Below are positions 43,083 through 51,914 of a stretch of DNA of 64,000 nt, piece by piece. Both the position numbers and the translations under genes were made by a program. The stretch covers positions 248,001-312,000 of the forward strand of contig NZ_BPUO01000005.1 in assembly GCF_022179805.1 (NCBI RefSeq), in the 5' to 3' direction. The notes beneath the pieces are model-generated. The model was not told where the DNA came from and did not search any database. It saw only the letters and a program-made list of their open reading frames with translations. Numbering within the stretch: position 1 is the first letter of the stretch; the number at the start of each line of letters is the position of its first letter. This DNA is from Cupriavidus pauculus (GTDB lineage: Bacteria; Pseudomonadota; Gammaproteobacteria; Burkholderiales; Burkholderiaceae).

Positions 43083-43208
43083 CCCCTCTCCCACGGAGTG
43101 AGAGAGGGGTTGGGGGTGAGGGCAACGAGGTTCTGCTTGCCGACAGGTGTCGCAATTTGCGCCGCCAGCCCTCACCCCCAGCCCCTCTCCCGCACGGCGG
43201 GAGAGGGG
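43083..43208. repeat. Two REP-like palindromes in inverted pair (BIME-like)
   Basis: CCCCTCTC...GAGAGGGG at 43083-43109 followed by TTGGGGGTGAGGGC, then the mirror GCCCTCACCCCCA leading into CCCCTCTCCCGC-N3-GCGGGAGAGGGG (43182-43208). The two units face each other across about 45 bases, between alaC and a convergent LysR gene. Single copies of the same core recur at 49055 and 50913. Confidence 0.8.
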
Positions 43209-43233
43209 AGCCCGTCAACGCGGATTGAGCTCA

Positions 43234-44115
43234 TCAGAAATACCCCACAAACCGCTTCATGATCGGTGACAGCGCCTCGGCCCGATGCGCCATCAAGATA
43301 CGGCTCGCCGCATCAGGTCCGGCGATCGATTGATACGCCACCCCCGGAATACCCGTCCGCGCATAAATCTCTGGCAACACCGAAACCCCCGCGCCGCTAG
43401 CCACCAGCCCAATGATCGTGGTGGCTTCACGCGCTTCCTGCGCGACGTTGGGTGCAAAGCCCGAACGGTTGCACAGCGTGGTCACATGATCGAACAGCCC
43501 GCATCCGAGCCCGCGCGGGAACAGCAGGAACCGCTCCGGTGACAGCGCGCTGATATCGATGTCCTCGCTGGCACCCGCCAGACGATGGGCTACCGGCAAC
43601 ACCGCCACGAGCCGGTCGGCCAGCACGTCGCGCACCGTGATGGTCGCTGGCGGCCGGAACTGCGGAGACGGCCGCAGGAAGGCTATGTCGATCTCGCCGT
43701 TCTCGAGCTGCTGCAACTGCTGCCCCGTGGACATATGCACCAGCTCCAGCTTGGCGTTGCGATGGGCTTCGCGGAACGAATGCACGGCGCGCGGAAACAT
43801 GTCCTGCATCGGCACCGATGCAGTGAAGCCGACGCGGATTTCCCCAGCCTCGCCCGACGCCACCTGCTTGACCACCTCGCGTGCCTGTTCCAGGTTGGTC
43901 AGCGCCGCGCGCGCCTTGTCCAGGAACAGCTCACCGGCCGGTGTCAGGGCCACGTGGTGGCGCGAGCGCTCCAGCAGTGCGCTGCCCAGTTCATCTTCCA
44001 GCGCCTTGATCTGCACGCTGAGCGGCGGCTGACTCACATGCAGCCGGCGGGCGGCCTCGCTGAAGCTCAGCGCCTCGGCCACGGCCACGAAATAACGCAG
44101 TTGGCGAAAGTCCAT
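43234..44115 (-). CDS. LysR-family transcriptional regulator, divergent from binding protein and galB-galC
   Basis: 293 aa CatR/BenM-like LysR protein: MDFRQLRYFVAVAEALSFSE, helix-turn-helix ARRLHVSQPPLSVQIKALED (about 22-41), and an effector domain with EIRVGFTASVPMQD. This subgroup usually controls aromatic or organic-acid catabolism. It is divergent from the operon starting at 44218 (binding protein, galB, galC), with a 102-base shared promoter region (44116-44217), which makes it the probable activator of that operon. Confidence 0.87.
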   Translation of the reverse strand: MDFRQLRYFVAVAEALSFSEAARRLHVSQPPLSVQIKALEDELGSALLERSRHHVALTPAGELFLDKARAALTNLEQAREVVKQVASGEAGEIRVGFTASVPMQDMFPRAVHSFREAHRNAKLELVHMSTGQQLQQLENGEIDIAFLRPSPQFRPPATITVRDVLADRLVAVLPVAHRLAGASEDIDISALSPERFLLFPRGLGCGLFDHVTTLCNRSGFAPNVAQEAREATTIIGLVASGAGVSVLPEIYARTGIPGVAYQSIAGPDAASRILMAHRAEALSPIMKRFVGYF

Positions 44116-44217
44116 TGATAGGGAATCGAAATAACGAGCTATCTGAAAACGTATTGGACAGTATCACGACCCCCGCCCAGAATGCGAGCACATCCTCACA
44201 ACAACACTGGAGACGAC

Positions 44218-45234
44218 ATGCTGCGCGGGCTCGCTGGTATTTGTAATTCGCAGGGCGGGAGCCGCCCGATCATGGCAACGTTGCTGGCAGCCGCGCTGGC
44301 GGCCCTGTCATTGGGCGCCCCGGTGGCGCATGCCGACAGCTATCCGGACAAGCCGATCCGCCTGGTGGTGCCGTACGCCGCCGGCGGCGCGGTGGACATC
44401 GTGGCGCGCTCGGTGGGCCAGCGCATGAGCCAGTTGCTCAAGCAGCCGATCATCGTCGACAACCGCCCGGGTGCCAGCACCAACATCGGCCTCGATTTCG
44501 TGGCCAAGGCCCCGGCCGACGGCTACACGATCATGATGGCCTCGAACAGCCTGGCCACCAACGCGGCGCTGTTCAGCAAGCTGACCTTCAACCCGGCCAC
44601 CGACTTCGCACCCGTGGCGCGCATCGGCGAAGCATCGCTGGTGGTGGTGGTGCCGGCAAAGTCGCCGATCAAGTCGCTGAAGGACCTGGTCGCGCAGGCC
44701 AAGGCCCAGCCGGGCAAGCTCAGCTATGCGTCTGCAGGCAACGGCAGCTCGGGCCATCTGGCCGGTGAAATGCTCAAGGACACCGCCGGCATCGACGTGC
44801 TGCACGTGCCCTACAAGGGTGGCTCGCCCGCCATCACCGACCTGATCGGCGAGCGCATCACGTTCATGCCGATCAACCCGCTGGAAGTGGTGTCGCATAT
44901 CAAGGCCGGCACGCTGCGGCCGCTGGCAGTGGCCAGCGCCCAGCATTCGGCGCAATTGCCGAACGTGCCGACGTCGAAGGAAGAGGGCCTGCCGAACTTC
45001 ACCGCATCGGTGTGGTGGGGCCTGGTCGCGCCGGCCAAGACGCCCGCGCCGATCATCAAGCAACTGAACACCGCCGCCAACACGGCACTGGCCGATCCCG
45101 AAGTGAAGAAGCAGCTGGGCCAGCTTGGCGTGACCATCGTGTCGGGCACGCCCGAGCAGTTCGGCCAGTTCGTGCGGACCGAAACCACCACGTGGAACAA
45201 CGTGATTCGCAAGGCCGGCATTACCGCCGACTGA
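44218..45234 (+). CDS. Tripartite tricarboxylate transporter (Bug-type) substrate-binding protein
   Basis: 338 aa periplasmic protein. The signal peptide ends AHADSYPDKPIRLVVPYAAG; family marks are the PYAAGGAVDIVAR beta-strand/helix, IVDNRPGASTNIGLDFVAK, GYTIMMASNSLATN, HVPYKGGSPAITDLIGERI and PLAVASAQHSAQLPNVPT. GGAG precedes the ATG at 44218; the upstream in-frame codon at 44182 is not needed. No TctA/TctB membrane genes are adjacent, as is common for this expanded family. It leads the galB-galC operon, so the ligand may be an aromatic acid or a carboxylated ring-cleavage product. Confidence 0.9.
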   Translation: MLRGLAGICNSQGGSRPIMATLLAAALAALSLGAPVAHADSYPDKPIRLVVPYAAGGAVDIVARSVGQRMSQLLKQPIIVDNRPGASTNIGLDFVAKAPADGYTIMMASNSLATNAALFSKLTFNPATDFAPVARIGEASLVVVVPAKSPIKSLKDLVAQAKAQPGKLSYASAGNGSSGHLAGEMLKDTAGIDVLHVPYKGGSPAITDLIGERITFMPINPLEVVSHIKAGTLRPLAVASAQHSAQLPNVPTSKEEGLPNFTASVWWGLVAPAKTPAPIIKQLNTAANTALADPEVKKQLGQLGVTIVSGTPEQFGQFVRTETTTWNNVIRKAGITAD

Positions 45235-45268
45235 CCGCCTCCACCGATACAGATTCAAGGAAGTCCAG

Positions 45269-46000
45269 ATGTCCCAGCAACCAGCAACCCAGCCGTCGAT
45301 CCTGGTGGTCAGCGCCCACGCGGCCGATTTCGTGTGGCGCGCGGGCGGTGCCATCGCGCTGTACGCCGAGCGCGGCTATCACGTGCGCATCGTGTGCCTG
45401 TCGTTTGGCGAGCGCGGCGAGTCGGCCAAGATGTGGCGCCAGCCGGGCATGACGATCGAACGCGTCAAGGCCGCCCGCCTGGAAGAAGCCCAGCACGCCG
45501 CCGACATCCTGGGCGGCACGCTTGAATGCTTCGACCTGGGCGATTACCCGCTGCGCGTGCCCGACGCGGCCCTGCTGCGCCTGGCCGATATCTACCGCGA
45601 GATCCGCCCCGAGCTGGTGCTGAGCCATTCGCGCGAAGACATCTACAACTTCGATCATCCGCTGGCCACGCACGTGGCACAGGAAGCGCGGGTCATCGCA
45701 CAGGCGCACGGCTACCAGCCCGACGTGCCGGTGATCGGCGCGCCGCCGGTATTCCTGTTCGAGCCGCACCAGCCCGAGCAATGCAACTGGAAGCCCGACG
45801 TGCTGCTCGACATCTCGTCGGTGTGGGAAAAGAAGCAACGCGCGTTCACGACCATGGCCGCGCAGGAACACCTGTGGGAGTACTACACCCGCGTGGCGCT
45901 GCAACGGGGCGCGCAGGCCACGCGCAATTCGGATCGCAAGGTTCTGCATGGCGAGGGTTATGCCCGCGTCTTCCCGCAAGTGACGGAGGTTCTGGCATGA
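45269..46000 (+). CDS. galB: 4-oxalomesaconate hydratase, PIG-L/LmbE fold (GalB)
   Basis: 243 aa zinc enzyme. The metal motif is H17-A-A-D20 (SAHAADFVWRAGG) in place of the usual AHPDD, a variant I associate with GalB; a later histidine lies in NFDHPLATHVAQEA. GalB hydrates 4-oxalomesaconate to 4-carboxy-4-hydroxy-2-oxoadipate in the gallate and protocatechuate 4,5-cleavage pathways. The stop overlaps the start of the next gene, the aldolase for that product (ATGA, 45997-46000), which strongly supports the call. A deacetylase of the same fold is the alternative. Confidence 0.8.
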   Translation: MSQQPATQPSILVVSAHAADFVWRAGGAIALYAERGYHVRIVCLSFGERGESAKMWRQPGMTIERVKAARLEEAQHAADILGGTLECFDLGDYPLRVPDAALLRLADIYREIRPELVLSHSREDIYNFDHPLATHVAQEARVIAQAHGYQPDVPVIGAPPVFLFEPHQPEQCNWKPDVLLDISSVWEKKQRAFTTMAAQEHLWEYYTRVALQRGAQATRNSDRKVLHGEGYARVFPQVTEVLA

Positions 46001-46710
46001 GAACGGTTGCCTATCGCAATATCCTGCGCGCCGAGTCGCGCGACATCGAATCGCTGGGCAAATATGGCGTGGCCACGGTGCACGAGGCCCAGCGCCGCAC
46101 CGGCCTGATGAAGCCGTACCTGCGTCCGATCCAGTCGGGCACGGCCATCTCCGGCAGTGCCGTGACGGCGCTGATGCATCCCGGCGATAACTGGATGATC
46201 CACGTGGCCGTGGAGATGATCCAGCCCGGCGACGTACTGGTGGTGGCGCTGACCAGTGACTGCACCGACGGCGTGTTCGGCGACCTGCTGGCCACGTCGC
46301 TGAAGGCGCGCGGGGCACGTGGCCTGATCCTGGACTCGGGCTGCCGCGACGTTTCCACGCTCAACGCGATGGGCTTTCCGGTCTGGTCGCGCGCGGTGTC
46401 GGCGCAGGGCGCCGTCAAGGAAACGGTGGGCGCGGTCAACGTGCCCGTGGTGTGCGCCGGCGCCCAGGTGCGTCCCGGCGACGTGATCGTGGCCGACGAC
46501 GACGGCGTGGTGGTGGTGGCGCGTCCGCAAGTCGCCGAGATCGCCCGCAAGGCAGCCGAACGCGAGGCGCTGGAAGCCGGCAAGCGCGACAAACTGGCTT
46601 CGGGCGTGCTGGGCGTCGACATGTACAACATGCGCCCCGGGCTGGCCGACAAGGGGCTGGTCTACCTGGACCAGACCGTGGACTGGTACAGCGGCGCCGA
46701 CGAAGCCTGA
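45997..46710 (+). CDS. galC: 4-carboxy-4-hydroxy-2-oxoadipate aldolase (GalC/LigK, RraA fold)
   Basis: 237 aa class II pyruvate aldolase. It splits CHA into pyruvate and oxaloacetate with Mg or Mn. RraA-fold signatures are the G-D-L loop (GVFGDLLATSLKARG, residues 92-106) and R117-D118 in LDSGCRD; the C-terminal YNMRPGLADKGLVYLDQTVD extension is typical of the aldolases and not of plain RraA. It overlaps galB by four bases. Oxaloacetate decarboxylase activity is also usual for this group. Confidence 0.85.
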   Translation: MRTVAYRNILRAESRDIESLGKYGVATVHEAQRRTGLMKPYLRPIQSGTAISGSAVTALMHPGDNWMIHVAVEMIQPGDVLVVALTSDCTDGVFGDLLATSLKARGARGLILDSGCRDVSTLNAMGFPVWSRAVSAQGAVKETVGAVNVPVVCAGAQVRPGDVIVADDDGVVVVARPQVAEIARKAAEREALEAGKRDKLASGVLGVDMYNMRPGLADKGLVYLDQTVDWYSGADEA

Positions 46711-46839
46711 CGCTTCACGCCTTGATCCCATAGCCCCCAAGCCGGCGCGCGCCGCCGGCGTATCTGGTATAAGACCCCCCAAGAACATCGAAGCCGATTC
46801 CCGCTGGCGCGGGCCAGTCGGCCCAGCCGGGGGAGCCAG

Positions 46840-47781
46840 ATGGAATTGCGCCAGCTTCAGTACTTCGTGCGGGTGGTCGAGCTCGGCAGCATGAGCCGTG
46901 CCGCGCTCGAACTCGACATGGTGCAATCGGCGGTCAGCCAGCAGATCAGCCGGCTGGAAAGCGAACTCGCCACACGGCTGCTGCGCCGCACACCCCAGGG
47001 CGTGACGCCCACGGAGGCCGGCCTGGCCTTCTTCCACGAAGCACAGCTCACGTTGCGCCACGCCGAGCAGGCGCGCCGCGCCGCACATCAGGCGCGGCTG
47101 TCGGGCGCGGTCAGCGTGGGCCTGGCGCCCACCACCGCGTCGGTCATCGGCGTACCGCTGATTCGCGCCATGCGCGAGCGCTATCCCGACGTGCGCCTGC
47201 ATATCGTGGAAAGCCTGTCGGGACACCTGACCGCGATGCTCAATGCACGGCAGCTCGACTTGGCGGTGCTGTTCGGCACCCACGCGGCACGTCGCTGGAC
47301 GGTGATGCCGTTGCTGGAAGAGACGTTGTTCCTGATCCAGTCCCGCCAGACGCTGCCCCAGGGCAAGGCCGATCCCCCCACAATGCGCGCGATGACGGAC
47401 CTGTCCGACGTGCCGCTGATCATGCCGACTGGCGTTCACGGGCTGCGCAGCACGCTGGACGCCGCGTTCGCACGCGCCAAGGTGACGCCGCGCATCGTGC
47501 AGGAAGTCGATTCGCTGGCCATGCTGATGGACGCGGTGGACATGGGCTTTGGCGCCACGCTGCAGCCGTGGGCGGCCGTGGGCCGCTATCCCGATGCGGA
47601 AACCCGCTTCCACCTGGCGCAGATCGACGATCCGCAGGTGGGGCGCAAGAACCTGCTCTGCAGCCTGTCTGACGACGAGCTGTCGCCGGCCGCCCTGGCG
47701 CTGCGGGTGGTGCTGGCCGACACGGCACGCGGACTGGTGCGGTCCGGCGACTGGCGCGGCGCGCGGCTGCTGGAGAGCTAA
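46840..47781 (+). CDS. LysR-family regulator (Nac/GalR-like)
   Basis: 313 aa: MELRQLQYFVRVVELGSMSR, helix-turn-helix ALELDMVQSAVSQQISRLES (about 25-44) and an effector domain. The opening is typical of the Nac/CbbR-like branch that includes regulators of aromatic pathways. It follows galC by 129 bases on the same strand and precedes the MFS gene by 75 bases, so it could regulate either side. A GC-rich imperfect stem (46742-46760) after galC may separate the transcripts. Confidence 0.85.
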   Translation: MELRQLQYFVRVVELGSMSRAALELDMVQSAVSQQISRLESELATRLLRRTPQGVTPTEAGLAFFHEAQLTLRHAEQARRAAHQARLSGAVSVGLAPTTASVIGVPLIRAMRERYPDVRLHIVESLSGHLTAMLNARQLDLAVLFGTHAARRWTVMPLLEETLFLIQSRQTLPQGKADPPTMRAMTDLSDVPLIMPTGVHGLRSTLDAAFARAKVTPRIVQEVDSLAMLMDAVDMGFGATLQPWAAVGRYPDAETRFHLAQIDDPQVGRKNLLCSLSDDELSPAALALRVVLADTARGLVRSGDWRGARLLES

Positions 47782-47856
47782 TCCGGCGCCGGGCTGGTGC
47801 AATGCCGGCCCGCTTCCTATCCTTGCTGAAGAGTGACCTGGGACAGGGTGGACGTC

Positions 47857-49044
47857 ATGCGCGCATTGATCCTCTGTTCGGTGCAGTTTCTGCTGGCGGT
47901 GACGTGGACGCTCTACGTCGCCTTCCTGCCGCAACTGGCGGCGCAGGCGGGCATCCCGCGCGCACAGGTGGCGTGGATCCTGATGATGGATCAGGTGATC
48001 TTCGTCGTCATGGATCTGGTCATGGGCGTGGCCGCCGACCGTGTGGCCAACGCGATGCGCCGCCTGGGCGGCTGGGTGCTGGCCCTGTCGGTGGTGTCGG
48101 CGCTGGCATTCGTACTGTTGTCCGGCGTCGCGTCCCCGGCGTGGCTGGTGGCGCTGACCGCGCTGTGGGCCGCCACGTCGTCGGCGTTGCGGGCGCCGCC
48201 GATGGTCATGATCGCCCGCCGCATGCAGTGTAGTGCGCCATCGTTCCTCGTGGCGTGTTCTCTGCTCGGCATCGGCCTGGCCGGGGCGGTGGCACCCATG
48301 CTCACGGCACGGCTGCGCGATGCGTCGCCGCTGCTGCCGTTCATTGCGGCCAGCGTGGCGCTGGTGATTGCCGTGGTCGCGCTGCGCGTGGTGGAGCCGG
48401 GCGCCGTCGCCCGGGTTGCCGCCGCGCCCGCAGCAGATCGCAAGCCGCCGCCGGGGCGCGCCTGGCTGCTGTTTATCGCTTTCTGGCTGCTGGCACTGGG
48501 CTTTCAGCTTCATACTGCCGTCAACTCCGCGCCCGCCTACCTGCGCTTTGTTTCGCCCGCGCAGCTCGTGCAGGTGACCCCGGCATTCTGGATCGGCTTC
48601 GCGCTGTGCGTGCTGTTGCCCGAAAGCGCCTTGCTGCGGCGCTATCCCGCGCGGCTACTGCTGCTGTGTGCGGCCGCCCTGGGCGCGCTCGCGTTGTTTG
48701 GATTCGGCGCGGCGGGATCGCTGCGGGCCGTGCTGGTGACGCAATGCCTGGCCGGCGCGTTCTGGGGCATCCTGCTGGGCACCGCACTCAATGTCACGCT
48801 GGAAGCGGGCCACGTCGGCCGCGAAGGCGTCTTCACGGGGCTGCTGTTCGCTGTTGCGGCGGTGGCCGCGTTCGCCCGTATCGCCACGGTGGCGTCGGGC
48901 GCCAGCAAGGCCGCGCCGCTGGCGGGCTGGCTGCCGTGGCTGCCCGCCGTGGCGTGGGGCATTGCCGCGTTGCTGCTGGCGGCGTTCGTGCTGGCGCCGG
49001 GGCGCTGGCAGGTGATGGCGGGCGGCACCAGGCTTGACCGCTGA
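47857..49044 (+). CDS. MFS transporter (12 TM), substrate unknown
   Basis: 395 aa from the ATG at 47857. About twelve membrane helices are predicted; the loop 2-3 motif is VMGVAADRVANAMRRLGG, a degenerate MFS motif A. A GTG at 47833 would add eight residues. The relation to the LysR gene upstream suggests co-regulation, perhaps transport of an aromatic or organic acid, but no substrate motif is recognisable. A REP-like palindrome follows the stop. Confidence 0.75.
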   Translation: MRALILCSVQFLLAVTWTLYVAFLPQLAAQAGIPRAQVAWILMMDQVIFVVMDLVMGVAADRVANAMRRLGGWVLALSVVSALAFVLLSGVASPAWLVALTALWAATSSALRAPPMVMIARRMQCSAPSFLVACSLLGIGLAGAVAPMLTARLRDASPLLPFIAASVALVIAVVALRVVEPGAVARVAAAPAADRKPPPGRAWLLFIAFWLLALGFQLHTAVNSAPAYLRFVSPAQLVQVTPAFWIGFALCVLLPESALLRRYPARLLLLCAAALGALALFGFGAAGSLRAVLVTQCLAGAFWGILLGTALNVTLEAGHVGREGVFTGLLFAVAAVAAFARIATVASGASKAAPLAGWLPWLPAVAWGIAALLLAAFVLAPGRWQVMAGGTRLDR

Positions 49045-49054
49045 CCTTTTTTCT

Positions 49055-49080
49055 CCCCTCTCCCGCGCGCGGGAGAGGGG
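49055..49080. repeat. REP-like palindrome, copy 3
   Basis: CCCCTCTCCCGC (49055-49066) and GCGGGAGAGGGG (49069-49080) form a 12-base perfect stem with two bases between. It lies 11 bases after the MFS stop, preceded by TTTTTT, and could act as a terminator, especially on the minus strand. Confidence 0.8.
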
Positions 49081-49160
49081 AGCAAGACAGCGGTTAAAGT
49101 TCGCCGCCGACTCTTGGCACAATACCTCCTTCGTCCCGCCAACCCAGGAGCGATGACCGC

Positions 49161-50900
49161 ATGACGGAACCCGATCCCATCCCAGGTACCCCCGCCATCG
49201 GCCTTGGCAGCGCGGCGCGCGAGCTGTATCGCGCGTTGTGGCTTCATGCCGCGGGCGTCCGCAAGCATCTGCTCGGCGCCGCCGGGCTGTTGTCGGCCGC
49301 GCAGTTGCTGCGGCTGACCATGCCGTGGCTGGCCGCGCAGGCCATCAACGCGCTGCAGCAGGGCAATATGGAAGTAGCCGGCCGCTGGATCGTCTACCTG
49401 ATCGGCATCTACCTACTGTCATGGCTGGTGCATGGCCCGGGCCGCGTGCTGGAGCGCAATGTGGGTGTGCGCGTGCGAGAACGTCTGGCCGACCAACTCT
49501 ATGCGCGCATCGCGGCAGCGCCGCTGGCGTGGCGCGATGGCCGGCATTCGGGCGAGCTGCAGCATCGCGTGGTGCAGTCGAGCCGCGCACTATCCGATTT
49601 CGCACAGAACCAGTTCGGCTATCTGCAAAGCGCCTTCAATTTCGTCGGGCCGATCGTGGCGCTGGCGCTGCTATCGCGTACCAGTGGTGCCATCGCGGTG
49701 ACGGGCTACGTGGTGATCGCTCTGATCATCCTGCGTTTCGACCGCATCCTGATGCAGCTCGCCCGCGCCGAAAACGACGCCGAGCGCCGCTATGCCGCCG
49801 CGCTGCTCGACTTCGTCGGCAATGCCGGCACGGTGATAGGGCTGCGGCTGCAGGCCGCGTCGCGCAAGCTGCTGGGCCACCGCATGGCGGCGGTGATGGC
49901 GCCATTGCGCCGCGCGGTGATGGTCAACGAGGGCAAGTGGTTCGCCGTGGACCTGCTGGGCATGGGGCTGACCTGGATCCTGGTAGTGGTGTACGTGCTG
50001 CAGGCGCGCCAGCCGGGGCAGGCGGTGGCGCTGGGCACCGTCTTCATGATCTATCAATATGCGCAGCAGGCCGCGACGGTGGTGGGCGCGATGGCGTCGA
50101 ACTTCCAGAGCTTCGCACGCATGCATACCGACTACGGCAGCGCGGAGCCGATCTGGCAGGCGCCGGGAGACCCCGACGCCGCCGTGCCGGACGTGGAGCC
50201 CAACGCGCGCTGGCAGACGCTGGAGTTGCGCGGCGCGACGTGGCGATACGCCAACGATGCGCGTGGCGGCCTGCATGGCATCGACCTGCGGCTGCAGCGC
50301 GGCGCGCGTATCGCGCTGATTGGCCCGAGCGGCGGCGGCAAGAGCACGCTGCTGCGTACGCTGGCCGGCCTGTATCGCCCGCAGCAAGGCGAACTCAGGC
50401 GCGACGGCGCCACGCAGGACTGGAACGCGCTGCGCACGCTGGCCACGCTGATTCCACAGGAAGCCGATGTATTCGAAGCCAGCGTGCAGGAGAACCTGAC
50501 GTTCGGCGAGCCGGCCAATCCGGGCGCATTGCATGCCGCCGTGCATGCGGGCGTGTTCGACGAGGTGCTGGAGCGCATGCCCGATGGCCTGGCCAGCCCG
50601 CTGAGCGAACGTGGCGCCAACCTGTCGGGCGGCCAGCGCCAGCGGCTGGCGCTGGCGCGCGGTGCGCTGGCGGCGCAGGGCAGTTCGTTGTTGCTGCTCG
50701 ATGAACCGACCAGCGCGCTCGACCCGCAGGCCGAGGGCCGCGTGTTCGACCGCATGTTCGCGGCGTTTCCGTCGGCGTGTATTGTGGCCTCGGTACACCG
50801 GCCAAGCCTGCTGGCAAGGTTCGACACCATCGTCGTGGTGGAGGCGGGCCGCGTGGTGGACGCCGGCCCGCGCGACGAGGTGCTGGCGCGGCGGGCTTGA
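49161..50900 (+). CDS. ABC exporter, fused permease and ATPase
   Basis: 579 aa half-transporter. The membrane domain (about 35-310) has six helices; the ATPase has Walker A GPSGGGKST near 391, Q-loop LIPQEADVFEASV, signature ANLSGGQRQRLALARGAL near 487 and Walker B SLLLLDEPTSALDP. The switch histidine lies in ASVHRPSLL. Lipid, peptide or drug export by the homodimer is the family role; the cargo is unknown. It stands alone between two REP-like palindromes. Confidence 0.88.
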   Translation: MTEPDPIPGTPAIGLGSAARELYRALWLHAAGVRKHLLGAAGLLSAAQLLRLTMPWLAAQAINALQQGNMEVAGRWIVYLIGIYLLSWLVHGPGRVLERNVGVRVRERLADQLYARIAAAPLAWRDGRHSGELQHRVVQSSRALSDFAQNQFGYLQSAFNFVGPIVALALLSRTSGAIAVTGYVVIALIILRFDRILMQLARAENDAERRYAAALLDFVGNAGTVIGLRLQAASRKLLGHRMAAVMAPLRRAVMVNEGKWFAVDLLGMGLTWILVVVYVLQARQPGQAVALGTVFMIYQYAQQAATVVGAMASNFQSFARMHTDYGSAEPIWQAPGDPDAAVPDVEPNARWQTLELRGATWRYANDARGGLHGIDLRLQRGARIALIGPSGGGKSTLLRTLAGLYRPQQGELRRDGATQDWNALRTLATLIPQEADVFEASVQENLTFGEPANPGALHAAVHAGVFDEVLERMPDGLASPLSERGANLSGGQRQRLALARGALAAQGSSLLLLDEPTSALDPQAEGRVFDRMFAAFPSACIVASVHRPSLLARFDTIVVVEAGRVVDAGPRDEVLARRA

Positions 50901-50912
50901 TGGATGTTGGAT

Positions 50913-50949
50913 TTACTCCCCTCTCCCGCCCTGCGGGAGAGGGGGTAAA
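50913..50949. repeat. REP-like palindrome, copy 4
   Basis: CCCCTCTCCCGC (50918-50929) and GCGGGAGAGGGG (50933-50944), extended outward by TTTAC/GTAAA. It lies 13 bases after the ABC exporter stop and just before the next gene. Confidence 0.8.
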
Positions 50950-50986
50950 ACATCGGACGGGTGACCGACTGCGTAAATGTGCAAAA

Positions 50987-51829
50987 ATGCCACCGTTCAC
51001 ACGAAAACTGAAAGAAGTGGGCGTTTTCAAATTTTTCCGCAAGGCCAAGGCGAAGCCGGCTGTCAAGAAGCCGGCTCCTGTCGTTGCGCCGCCCGCGCTG
51101 TACGTCCAGGACACCACCAGCTCGTACGAGCGCGTGTTCAATCGTGTGATGGCCGACGTGGTGGGTATCTCCGAAGCGGAATCGGCCGAGATCCTGGAGT
51201 TGGTCAGGCTTAGCGGCTCCGACGGCCTGAACATGGCGGGGTATTTCGAACCGGTGTTCGCCGGTTATTTCAGGGGCCGCGACTGGACCTGGACCGAGTA
51301 CGACAACTGGGTGGCGGTATTCGGCGAAATGGGCGCGTTTCCGTCGCACTGGATCGATATCGAGCTGCCGCAGAAGCCCAAGACCCGTACGGAGGAACTG
51401 CTGGGGCAGCGCCAGGGGGATATCCGCTCGTTCCTCGACGCGCAACGCGTCGAGTATCCGCCCCGTGCCACCAAGGCCCAACTGGTCGCCCTGGTCGAAC
51501 TCACGCCCGGGCTCGAGGCGTCGGACTTGTGGCAGGCCGTGCTGGCCCGCAGGCAACACGATGCGGAAGCGGCGCTGGAGCGCCGTCCCCGGCTGCTCTA
51601 TGACCTGCTGATGCGGACGATTGCCTACCGGGCCAAGAGCGAGCGCGATGTGGCGCGGGCCAAGGCGGCCGGCGTGAAGCGCTTCGACCTGATGCTGGCG
51701 TTCGAGGAAGACCGCAGGTTCGTCGAGGTGGCGCGCAGGAAGAGCCCCTCGACGGTGCCGCCGTTCTATCCCAACGATTTCACGCTGCTGCGCCCGATCA
51801 TCGAAAACGGCGACTCCGGCCAGAAGTAG
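50987..51829 (+). CDS. Unknown protein with a SAP-like motif (280 aa)
   Basis: Soluble protein with a basic N-terminus (KFFRKAKAKPAVKKPAP). The middle region AQRVEYPPRATKAQLVALV resembles the second half of a SAP nucleic-acid-binding motif, preceded by RSFLD. The C-terminal part is helical and basic (RAKSERDVARAKAAGVKRFD). The ATG at 50987 was chosen; a GTG at 51008 is equally possible, and neither has a strong ribosome site. Function unknown. Confidence 0.55.
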   Translation: MPPFTRKLKEVGVFKFFRKAKAKPAVKKPAPVVAPPALYVQDTTSSYERVFNRVMADVVGISEAESAEILELVRLSGSDGLNMAGYFEPVFAGYFRGRDWTWTEYDNWVAVFGEMGAFPSHWIDIELPQKPKTRTEELLGQRQGDIRSFLDAQRVEYPPRATKAQLVALVELTPGLEASDLWQAVLARRQHDAEAALERRPRLLYDLLMRTIAYRAKSERDVARAKAAGVKRFDLMLAFEEDRRFVEVARRKSPSTVPPFYPNDFTLLRPIIENGDSGQK

Positions 51830-51914
51830 CGCGACGCGCGGCGCGCGCTGGCGGGTACGACGGTTACAATCGGTGACTTCCTCCCTGCAGCCGCGCGCTT
51901 CCGCCCCCGTCGAC

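Noticed and set aside
46742-46765. A terminator after galC
   Set aside because: The GC-rich stem is imperfect and has no T-tract, so it is mentioned only as a possible separator.
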